8,497 nucleotides of DNA from an uncultured Arcobacter sp. (GTDB lineage Bacteria; Campylobacterota; Campylobacteria; Campylobacterales; Arcobacteraceae): contig CAJXWI010000083.1 in NCBI GenBank assembly GCA_913062735.1, positions 1-8,497 of the forward strand. Direction: 5' to 3'. The notes under the pieces are model-generated. The model saw only the letters and a list, made by a program, of their open reading frames with translations. It was not told the DNA's origin and made no database searches. The translations under genes and the position numbers were made by a program. Positions 1 through 5,862 of this stretch are shown here, piece by piece (positions within the stretch are counted from its first letter, which is position 1; each line of letters starts with the position of its first letter).

Positions 1-499
1 GAAATCATCTAATATTGAAAGAATTTTATTTGACTTATATGGACCTGTGAGAACCAAAGAATTTATGGACGATTTAAATGAAAACAATAAATTTACATTA
101 AATGAAGAAGAATTAGTATTACTTCAAAATGTATTTTCTGCAGTAAACTCTGATGATGATTATGGTTTAAATATTATAAAAGAAGCAAGTTTAGAGGGAT
201 ATTTAATGGATCCACATACTGCAACATGTTTCAAAGCTTACGAAAATTTAAAAGAAAAGAAACTGAAAACAGTAATGTACTCAACAGCTGAGTGGACAAA
301 ATTTTCACCTACTGTGCTTAATGCTTTAAAAAGTGATGATGTACAATATTCTGATAAAGAAGCTTTAGATGAAATATCTGCAAGTTTTAATATAAAAATC
401 ACTGATTCTATTAAAGATTTATTTGATTCTGAGGTTATTCATAAATCAGTAATCAATAAAGATGAGATAGAAAAAGAAATAATAAATTTTATTAAATAA
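1..499 (+). CDS. thrC: Threonine synthase, C-terminal part (5' end outside window)
   Basis: This is the last 165 codons of threonine synthase, the PLP enzyme that converts O-phosphohomoserine to threonine in the cytoplasm. The reading frame is open from base 2 to the TAA at 497-499, so the in-frame GTG at 47 is internal, not a start. Recognition rests on two family signatures: the stretch beginning SSNIERILFDLYG right at the window edge, which matches the SSNxER segment of long-form threonine synthases, and GYLMDPHTATCFKAY near the middle, which is the conserved GxxxDPHTA motif of the C-terminal region. The PLP lysine and the N-terminal domain lie upstream and cannot be checked. The protein ends normally with no sign of truncation. 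It is followed by a 184-base intergenic region, so it is probably the last gene of its transcript. The family assignment is firm; the activity is inferred from it. Confidence 0.88.
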   Translation, partial: KSSNIERILFDLYGPVRTKEFMDDLNENNKFTLNEEELVLLQNVFSAVNSDDDYGLNIIKEASLEGYLMDPHTATCFKAYENLKEKKLKTVMYSTAEWTKFSPTVLNALKSDDVQYSDKEALDEISASFNIKITDSIKDLFDSEVIHKSVINKDEIEKEIINFIK

Positions 500-531
500 T
501 AAGAATCATTCTCAATAAATAATCATTATCA
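500..531. promoter_or_regulatory. Two adjacent Fur-box-like palindromes
   Basis: Directly after the thrC stop lie two odd-length perfect palindromes with a central C: AGAATCATTCT (502-512) and ATAATCATTAT (519-529), centres 17 bases apart at 507 and 524. Compared by hand with the 7-1-7 Fur motif TGATAATnATTATCA, the first (500-514) matches 11 of 14 fixed positions and the second (517-531) 12 of 14. Fur is the iron-responsive repressor. The sites are more than 110 bases upstream of the -10 proposed for petA, so the controlled promoter is unclear. AT-rich DNA raises the chance of a fortuitous match; two adjacent palindromes make that less likely. Fur binding is inference. Confidence 0.42.
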
Positions 532-538
532 AGTCATA

Positions 539-583
539 ACAGTTACCATCTTTAGGTAGCTGTAACCATCAGTATCATTTTTT
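539..583 (+). terminator. Candidate terminator after thrC (weak)
   Basis: Bases 539-547 pair with 555-563 to form a 9-bp stem (one G-U wobble, 543/559) around the 7-base loop ATCTTTA. A run of six T follows at 578-583, but 14 bases separate it from the stem, whereas a standard intrinsic terminator has the T-run immediately after. It may be a weak thrC terminator, or a structured element in a longer petA leader. Its location between two same-strand genes with unrelated functions favours some termination role. Confidence 0.35.
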
Positions 584-646
584 CATCACATCATTCAATT
601 TCGTTATTAATTATTCATTAACATATATTCTTAAGTTAATTTTAAT

Positions 647-652
647 TATAAT
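647..652 (+). promoter_or_regulatory. -10 element of the petABC promoter
   Basis: TATAAT is a perfect sigma-70 -10 hexamer, 31 bases ahead of the petA start. There is no convincing TTGACA -35 at the usual distance; the upstream DNA is simply T/A-rich, as is common for Campylobacterota promoters. Transcription would begin near 659, giving a leader of about 25 bases that carries the petA ribosome binding site AAGGAAG (673-679). An inverted repeat, TTAAT-N5-ATTAA (607-621), is centred about 45 bases upstream of the predicted start. Confidence 0.5.
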
Positions 653-683
653 GGGACAATTTATTTTAAAATAAGGAAGATAA

Positions 684-1190
684 ATGTCTAACGATACTAA
701 TAGACGTGATTTTATTGGTTATTCATTTGCAGCTGTTGCAGCTGTAGGTGGCGGATTTGCACTTGTAGGAATGAAAAAAGCTTGGGATCCATTACCAAGC
801 GTACTTGCTGGTGGATTCACAACAATTGACTTAAGTCCAATGAAACCAGGTAAACCCGAAACATTCTCTTGGAGAGGTAAGCCAATATTTGTGCTTAAGA
901 AATCTGAAAGTATGGAAAATTCCGAGCGAGACTTAATAGTTGGTAAAGACAGATTTACTGTTGCTATTGGACTATGTACTCACTTAGGTTGTATTCCAGC
1001 ATGGAAAAAAGATACTTGGAAATGTGCCTGTCACGGCGGTTCTTTTAATCCTAGTGGGAAACAAACATTTGGACCACCTCCACGGCCACTTGATTTACCA
1101 CCATTTTCGGTTGAAGGAAATACTATCGTTTTAGGTAACGAAGGTCCTGAATTCAAAAAAATATTTGCTTATTTAGCAACACAAGCGTAA
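684..1190 (+). CDS. petA: Rieske iron-sulfur subunit of the cytochrome bc1 complex
   Basis: A 168-residue Rieske [2Fe-2S] protein, the electron acceptor at the quinol-oxidation (Qo) site of complex III. The N-terminus has a twin-arginine motif (NRRDF, residues 6-10) followed by a hydrophobic segment to about residue 29, which fits Tat export and retention as an uncleaved membrane anchor, as in other bc1 Rieske proteins. Box 1 is CTHLGC (98-103) and box 2 is CACHGGS (114-120). By homology C98, H100, C114 and H117 hold the cluster, and C103 and C116 form the stabilising disulfide. The proline loop GPPPRPL (130-136) is also present. Start choice: AAGGAAG at 673-679 precedes the ATG, and the Tat signal starts immediately after it. 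It is the first gene of petABC, and its stop codon overlaps the petB ribosome binding site. All key residues are intact. Confidence 0.95.
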   Translation: MSNDTNRRDFIGYSFAAVAAVGGGFALVGMKKAWDPLPSVLAGGFTTIDLSPMKPGKPETFSWRGKPIFVLKKSESMENSERDLIVGKDRFTVAIGLCTHLGCIPAWKKDTWKCACHGGSFNPSGKQTFGPPPRPLDLPPFSVEGNTIVLGNEGPEFKKIFAYLATQA

Positions 1191-1200
1191 GGGGTAGCAA

Positions 1201-2448
1201 ATGGCAAAAATTACTAAAGCAAACTCTCTAGGCGAGTGGTTTGATCAACGGTTAAATACAACCCAATTCAACAAAGTTATGATGACTGAATATTGGATTC
1301 CAAAAGATATTAACTTCTTATGGGCAATGGGTGTTTTATTAGCAACTACTTTTGGAATATTAATTATTTCAGGTATTTTTTTAATGATGTACTACAAACC
1401 TGATATTAACTTAGCATTTGATTCTGTAAACTACACAATTATGCAAGAAGTTGCGTTTGGTTGGTTGTTTAGACATATGCATGGAGTTGCGGCTTCTGTT
1501 ATTTTCTTAATTATTTATATTCATATGTTTACTGGAATCTATTATGGTTCGTATAAACAAGGAAGAGAAATGATTTGGATTTCTGGTATGTTATTGTTTA
1601 TGACATTCTCAGCAGCTGGTTTCTCTGGATATATGTTACCTTGGGGACAAATGTCTTATTGGGCAGCTATGGTTATTACCAATTTATTTGGTGGAGTTCC
1701 AGTAATTGGGGATGCACTAGTAGTTTGGATTAGAGGAGATTTTAATGTAGCAGATGCTACTTTAACTAGATTCTTTATGTTACATGTATTTTTATTACCT
1801 ATTACTATTATGGGATTAATTGGATTACACTTTTATACATTAAGAATTCCACATGTTAATAATCAAAGTTCTGAAGAAATTGATTATGATTTAGAAGCAC
1901 AAAAATATTTATCTGGAAATAAAAAAGAATCTAAAGTTATTCCTTTTTGGCCTGTATTTATCTCTAAAGATTTAGCAGTTCTTGGTGTATTCTTGATTTT
2001 CTATTTTTACTTAGTATTCTTCCATTATAACTTTGCTATGGATCCAGTTAACTTTGATCCTGCTGATAATATGGTTACACCTGCGCATATTTACCCTGAG
2101 TGGTATTTCTTATGGTCGTATGAAGTATTAAGAGGATTCTTCTTTGATATTGCTGGAATTAAGGCCTTTGATATTGGATTAGCTGCATTTGGTTTTGCCA
2201 ATGTTGCATTCTTGTTATTACCATTCTTAGATAAAGATCCTGAAATTTTACCAGCTCATAAAAGACCTATGTTCTTTATTTGGTTCTGGATTTTAATGGC
2301 CGATTTAATTGTATTAACTGTTTATGGAAAACTTCCTCCAACAGGTGCTAATGCATGGGTAGGATTCTACGCAGCGCTTGCATTCTTAATTATTTTTGCA
2401 GTATTACCATTAGTTACTAAAATGGACGCTAAAAAGAGAGGTAAGTAA
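1201..2448 (+). CDS. petB: Cytochrome b subunit of the bc1 complex
   Basis: A 415-residue unsplit cytochrome b, the membrane core of complex III that carries both b haems and the Qo and Qi quinone sites. About eight transmembrane helices are visible (roughly 40-62, 88-112, 126-146, 190-213, 255-275, 325-343, 355-375, 385-405). The haem-ligand histidines are H94 and H108 in helix B and H195 and H210 in helix D. The Qo-site PEWY motif is at 299-302, and LPWGQMSYW (146-154) is the other Qo signature. The helix D histidines are 15 apart, the spacing of chloroplast b6, not the 14 of mitochondrial and alphaproteobacterial bc1, although the protein is a full-length fusion of the b6 and subunit IV regions. 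The start is set by TAAGGGG (1188-1194), which overlaps the petA stop. petC begins one base after its stop codon. Confidence 0.96.
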   Translation: MAKITKANSLGEWFDQRLNTTQFNKVMMTEYWIPKDINFLWAMGVLLATTFGILIISGIFLMMYYKPDINLAFDSVNYTIMQEVAFGWLFRHMHGVAASVIFLIIYIHMFTGIYYGSYKQGREMIWISGMLLFMTFSAAGFSGYMLPWGQMSYWAAMVITNLFGGVPVIGDALVVWIRGDFNVADATLTRFFMLHVFLLPITIMGLIGLHFYTLRIPHVNNQSSEEIDYDLEAQKYLSGNKKESKVIPFWPVFISKDLAVLGVFLIFYFYLVFFHYNFAMDPVNFDPADNMVTPAHIYPEWYFLWSYEVLRGFFFDIAGIKAFDIGLAAFGFANVAFLLLPFLDKDPEILPAHKRPMFFIWFWILMADLIVLTVYGKLPPTGANAWVGFYAALAFLIIFAVLPLVTKMDAKKRGK

Positions 2449-2449
2449 G

Positions 2450-3322
2450 ATGAGAGAATTAAAAATACTTGCAGTTGTTGTTGGACTTACTCTCGTGATG
2501 TATTGGGGTGTTGAACCTTATGCACATCATGAGATGCATCCTACAGTTGCAGAAGCTGATTTTGAATTTAAAGATGTTGATGGATTAAATGGAGCTAAAG
2601 GTGATGCTACAAATGGTGCTGCTTTAGTACAAGCTAATTGTACAGCATGTCACTCTATTGAAGTTGCTAATTTCCCTGCATTAATGTCTAATGCAGATAA
2701 TGGTGCAGCTTATGGTGTTGTTCCACCTGATTTATCTTCAGCTGGTAAAATTTACTCTGGTGATTATTTAGCGGCATTTATTAAAAACCCTGCTAAAGCT
2801 GGAAAAGTTGAACACAAGTTCCTTGATGGTGCTGTTCATCCTATGCCTAATTATGATTGGATGCCTGCATCTGATATTGCTGATATGGTTGCATATTTAC
2901 AAACAATTGCACCAAAAGAGATGTCAAATAAAGAAGTGTTTACGGATGCTTGTTTAAGATGTCATGGTATTAAATATGCAGATATGAAAGGTGGCTCAAT
3001 GAGCGCCCAAACACCTTCTGAAAATATCAAAGCATATATGGGGAAAACTCCTCCGGATTTATCTCAGTACATCAGATCAAGAGGACCTGAATTCTTAAAA
3101 ACATTTGTTAATGATCCTCAAAAACATCTTGAAGGTACAGCAATGCCTAGAGTTGGACTTAATGAAGAAGCTCAAGCTCAAGTGATTGAATATATGGAAG
3201 ATATTGGAGATTCTAAAAAACAAGAAAGAGAAGAATTAGGACCTAAATTTTTAATTTATATGGTTATCTTTGCTATTTTTGCTTTCCTTTGGAAAAACAG
3301 TAAATGGAGAGAAGTTCACTAG
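2450..3322 (+). CDS. petC: Di-heme cytochrome c subunit of the bc1 complex
   Basis: A 290-residue membrane-anchored di-heme cytochrome c that takes the place of cytochrome c1 in complex III, accepting electrons from the Rieske protein on the periplasmic side. Two c-type haem sites are present, CTACH (64-68) and CLRCH (168-172), in two similar domains of about 100 residues. M132 (in HPMPNY) and M232 (in TAMPRVG) are the likely distal ligands. Hydrophobic helices at about 5-22 and 266-281, both flanked by positive charges, place the haem domains in the periplasm with both ends in the cytoplasm. The di-heme, c4-like architecture is known for Campylobacterota bc1 complexes and differs from classical mono-heme c1. 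It lies one base after petB and is almost certainly translated with it. A strong terminator follows. Both haem motifs are complete. Confidence 0.93.
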   Translation: MRELKILAVVVGLTLVMYWGVEPYAHHEMHPTVAEADFEFKDVDGLNGAKGDATNGAALVQANCTACHSIEVANFPALMSNADNGAAYGVVPPDLSSAGKIYSGDYLAAFIKNPAKAGKVEHKFLDGAVHPMPNYDWMPASDIADMVAYLQTIAPKEMSNKEVFTDACLRCHGIKYADMKGGSMSAQTPSENIKAYMGKTPPDLSQYIRSRGPEFLKTFVNDPQKHLEGTAMPRVGLNEEAQAQVIEYMEDIGDSKKQEREELGPKFLIYMVIFAIFAFLWKNSKWREVH

Positions 3323-3337
3323 AACTTTTCTTTAAAT

Positions 3338-3373
3338 AAAAAAAGGGTACAGAGAAATCTGTACCCTTTTTTT
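3338..3373. terminator. Strong bidirectional intrinsic terminator between petC and rsmE
   Basis: GGGTACAGA (3345-3353) pairs perfectly with TCTGTACCC (3358-3366) around a GAAA tetraloop. A run of seven A (3338-3344) on the left pairs with seven T (3367-3373) on the right, so the full arm is 16 bp without a mismatch. It has the form of a terminator on both strands. It ends petABC 16 bases after the petC stop, and on the minus strand ends the rsmE transcript about 97 bases beyond its stop. The convergent gene arrangement agrees with this. Confidence 0.93.
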
Positions 3374-3469
3374 ATGCCCTAAATAATTTAAATATATATA
3401 AAAGCTAAGATGAATACTTGTATATCTCAAGGCATCTAAAGAATGAGGCTTATATTATAAAAAGGGATA

Positions 3470-4135
3470 TTAAAGTAATACTTTTGAAGCCATTGCAGTA
3501 ATCGCAGTTTCTGAACGTAATATCAGTTGGGAAGAAAAACCTACAATATTCTCTTCTTTAAATAAAGAAAGTTCTTCTTTAGAAAAACCCCCTTCACAAC
3601 CAAGTGCAATAGTAGAAATACTTGTATCAGAGATGTTTTTTTTAGAAAAATTAAGAGCATGTGTATCTGGGTTAAGTGCTAAAAATTCTTTTAATGAAGT
3701 AATAAGCTCAAGTTTAATGATAGAGGAACGCCCACATTGTCCAGATGAATTAATTAATATTTTTTCAAACTTATCAAAATTTAATTTAAAATTCTTTTGA
3801 GAAAAAGAGCCATAATAAAAAGATATTTTATCTACTCCTATTTCATTTAAATAAGGAAGTCGTTTTTCTATTGTTTTTGGATCAACAACAGCCCAAAGGA
3901 TTTGTAGTTTTTTACTTGCTTCAATACTTTTTTCTTCACTTTTTATAAGATTAAGCACTGCTTCTTTTTTAAGAATATTGAAAATTTCATAGGTATAAAG
4001 AGAAGTATTATTTAGGTTCCTGAAAAATACTTGATCTTGTAGTTTGTGTCGTCTTGCTTTTATAAGATACTTATAGGCATCTTCTTTTATTACAAGCGTA
4101 GAGGAACCTGCATCTTCATGATGTAAGAATTGCAT
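3470..4135 (-). CDS. rsmE: 16S rRNA (uracil1498-N3)-methyltransferase RsmE
   Basis: A 221-residue SPOUT-class methyltransferase of the RsmE family, which methylates N3 of U1498 in 16S rRNA with S-adenosylmethionine. The N-terminal part (about 1-65) resembles the RsmE PUA-like RNA-binding domain. The C-terminal knotted domain has the family motifs: QCGR (133-136), the AdoMet-loop GCEGGFSKEE (179-188), and LILRSETA (204-211), equivalent to the usual LGxRILRxETA. The AdoMet loop has Cys180 where most family members have proline (GPEGGF). Length is slightly below the roughly 240 residues of E. coli RsmE. The ATG shares its A with the stop of the upstream membrane-protein gene (TAATG) and no clear ribosome binding site precedes it, so translational coupling is likely. 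It converges on petABC and shares its terminator. Confidence 0.88.
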   Translation of the reverse strand: MQFLHHEDAGSSTLVIKEDAYKYLIKARRHKLQDQVFFRNLNNTSLYTYEIFNILKKEAVLNLIKSEEKSIEASKKLQILWAVVDPKTIEKRLPYLNEIGVDKISFYYGSFSQKNFKLNFDKFEKILINSSGQCGRSSIIKLELITSLKEFLALNPDTHALNFSKKNISDTSISTIALGCEGGFSKEELSLFKEENIVGFSSQLILRSETAITAMASKVLL

Positions 4136-4539
4136 TAGATTAGTGAAATAATTGTTGACATTACAACCAGCACTGCCATTTCAATTCTATAAATCTTTTT
4201 TGCATAAGGAATAAAGGCTTTTTGTAGTTCAATATCTGTACTTTTAATAACTCTCATTTTTTTGAAACGTTTAATTTCAATAACCATTAAAAAGATTCCT
4301 GTTGGAATCATTAATAATACTTTAAATGCTAGGTCATGATAAAAGGCTGATAAAATCATTCCTGTATAAATAATCATTGCATTTGCAATATGATAAATTG
4401 ATGTCATAGCTTTTAATCGTTTTGCCATTTTAATAAAGTTCTTAACGGTAGAAACAGTATAATAATTAAACAACATAATACCAAAAAAAACAAATAACAT
4501 AAAAACATGCATTTGAACAGAAGAACTCATTACGTCCAT
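4135..4539 (-). CDS. Hypothetical four-helix inner-membrane protein
   Basis: I do not recognise a characterised family for this 134-residue protein. It has four hydrophobic segments at about 10-30, 47-66, 70-89 and 115-134. The loops after the first and third are rich in lysine and arginine (residues 33-43 and 90-99), which predicts that these loops are cytoplasmic and that both termini face the periplasm. The last helix runs to the very C-terminus. No metal-binding motif, signal peptidase site or catalytic signature is evident; H11, H50 and H68 lie in or near membrane segments, but I cannot assign ligands. The gene is first in a two-gene minus-strand unit and overlaps rsmE by one base, which suggests co-translation, not shared function. 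The chosen ATG is 21-28 bases after a -10 element; a second ATG at codon 4 is an alternative start. Confidence 0.75.
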   Translation of the reverse strand: MDVMSSSVQMHVFMLFVFFGIMLFNYYTVSTVKNFIKMAKRLKAMTSIYHIANAMIIYTGMILSAFYHDLAFKVLLMIPTGIFLMVIEIKRFKKMRVIKSTDIELQKAFIPYAKKIYRIEMAVLVVMSTIISLI

Positions 4540-4566
4540 ATTATCTCACTTTTAAAAATTTTGGGT

Positions 4567-4572
4567 ATTATA
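4567..4572 (-). promoter_or_regulatory. -10 element for the membrane protein-rsmE unit
   Basis: The minus strand reads TATAAT here (plus strand ATTATA). Transcription would start near 4560, giving a leader of about 20 bases before the ATG at 4539, with AGTGAGA as a weak ribosome binding site. No good -35 is seen. The hexamer is embedded in an imperfect inverted repeat (4564-4585), so the promoter may be under operator control. This is inference from a single well-placed hexamer in an AT-rich intergenic region. Confidence 0.4.
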
Positions 4573-4645
4573 TCAAAGATATACCAAATAAAAGATTTAT
4601 ATTTTATCTTAGTAATACCTAATAAAAGAGATAAAAAGGACCCAG

Positions 4646-5794
4646 ATGGCAGTTACCCCAAAAGTTGCAAGTGAAATAATTTTATCAAGTTTTAAAAAAG
4701 TAGTTTATGAACTTTTACCCATTGAACAAGCCAATCAAAGAGTATTAGCACAAGATATTATTGCAAGTTCATCTTTGCCAAAATTTGACAATTCAGCAAT
4801 GGATGGATATGCCGTCTTAATTCAAGATAAAAACAAAACACTTGAAGTTATGGATACTATTTTTGCTGGGGATAATAATAATAAAATCTTAAAAGAAGGT
4901 AGCTGTATCAAAATTATGACGGGAGCTAGAATTCCTGCTAATTGTACAGCCATAGTTCCAAAAGAAGATGTAGAAATTACAAGTGAGCATAAAATAAAGC
5001 TAAACTCTAATATAAAAGAATATCAACATATTCGTTTTATTGGTGAAGATATTAAAACAGGTGAAATTTTGATAAAAAAAGGAGAAATCCTTAATTTTTC
5101 TCATATTACACTTTTGTCCTCCCAAGGTATTTCTTATGTAAAACTTATAAAAAAACCAAAAATTGTTGTTTTTTCTTCTGGTGAAGAGTTAAAACTGCAT
5201 TATGAAAAAATTGAGCCTTATCAAATTTACAATTCAAATACCCCTACTTTATTATCCCGTTGTAAAGAACTTGGGTGTGAAGTAAGTTTTATAGGACAAG
5301 CGCAAGACAGTATTGAATCAATAAAAGATTCTGTTTTAAATGCTTTAGATGCGGATTTAATTATTACTTCTGGCGGGGTTTCTGTAGGAGATGCGGATTA
5401 TACAAAAGCCGCTTTCAATGAACTTTCTTTTACTACACTTTTTGATGGTATTTTTATTAAACCAGGAAAACCAACTGTATTTGGAAAAATTGATAATTCT
5501 TATATTTTAAATTTACCAGGAAATCCTTTAGCAGCAGCTTTGATTTTTGAGCTCTTTGGAAAACTAATAATTAACAAACTTTTAGGGGTCAATGATATTT
5601 ATCATAATTATATAGAAACATCTCTAGAAGGTGAATTTATTAATCATAAAGCACAAATGGGAATTGTTCCAGGTTTTTTTGATGGTAGCTCATTTACAAT
5701 ATGTGAAAAAAGACGCCCAGGTATGGTCTCTACTTTAAGTAAGTGCAATGCATTAATAGTAGTAGATAAAAGTGTAAAAAAAATTAAACAATAA
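4646..5794 (+). CDS. moeA: Molybdopterin molybdenumtransferase MoeA
   Basis: A 382-residue MoeA, which inserts molybdate into adenylylated molybdopterin to complete the molybdenum cofactor in the cytoplasm. Motifs appear in family order: FDNSAMDGYAV (47-57) with the conserved aspartate D53; MTGARIP (91-97); GEDIKTGE (133-140); the NTP-binding-like TSGGVSVGDADYTK (241-254); KPGKPTVFG (272-280); and LPGNPLAA (290-297). The C-terminal domain follows to about residue 380. Length is slightly under the 411 residues of E. coli MoeA, with no obvious missing domain. The start is supported by AAAAGGA (4634-4640), five bases before the ATG. It is divergent from the minus-strand pair and followed by a hairpin, so it is probably transcribed alone. 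Campylobacterota use molybdenum or tungsten cofactor in nitrate reductase, formate dehydrogenase and similar enzymes; none of those genes is in the window. Confidence 0.94.
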   Translation: MAVTPKVASEIILSSFKKVVYELLPIEQANQRVLAQDIIASSSLPKFDNSAMDGYAVLIQDKNKTLEVMDTIFAGDNNNKILKEGSCIKIMTGARIPANCTAIVPKEDVEITSEHKIKLNSNIKEYQHIRFIGEDIKTGEILIKKGEILNFSHITLLSSQGISYVKLIKKPKIVVFSSGEELKLHYEKIEPYQIYNSNTPTLLSRCKELGCEVSFIGQAQDSIESIKDSVLNALDADLIITSGGVSVGDADYTKAAFNELSFTTLFDGIFIKPGKPTVFGKIDNSYILNLPGNPLAAALIFELFGKLIINKLLGVNDIYHNYIETSLEGEFINHKAQMGIVPGFFDGSSFTICEKRRPGMVSTLSKCNALIVVDKSVKKIKQ

Positions 5795-5810
5795 AAGTAA
5801 AGTTAAAGTT

Positions 5811-5834
5811 CTTCCAATATCATGGAAGTTTTTT
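5811..5834 (+). terminator. Hairpin with T-run between moeA and queC
   Basis: CTTCCA (5811-5816) pairs with TGGAAG (5823-5828) around a six-base loop and is directly followed by six T (5829-5834), the form of a short intrinsic terminator for moeA, 17 bases past its stop codon. Only 28 bases remain between the T-run and the queC start, and no clear -10 is visible in them. If the hairpin terminates fully, the queC promoter is not recognisable here; if it terminates partially, it would act as an attenuator for queCDE. Confidence 0.6.
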
Positions 5835-5862
5835 ACGAATAAAGAAAAGGATTATTTAACAT

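Noticed and set aside
47..499. GTG at 47 as the start of a short independent protein
   Set aside because: The frame is open upstream to the window edge and the upstream residues match the conserved SSNxER segment of threonine synthase, so the GTG is internal.
3374..3469. Small RNA or gene between the petC terminator and rsmE
   Set aside because: The stretch is AT-rich with no supported open frame, ribosome binding site or further hairpin; it is best read as the 3' untranslated end of the rsmE transcript.
5795..5862. preQ1 riboswitch ahead of queC
   Set aside because: There is no C-rich loop followed by an A-rich pseudoknot tail; only a simple hairpin with a T-run is present.
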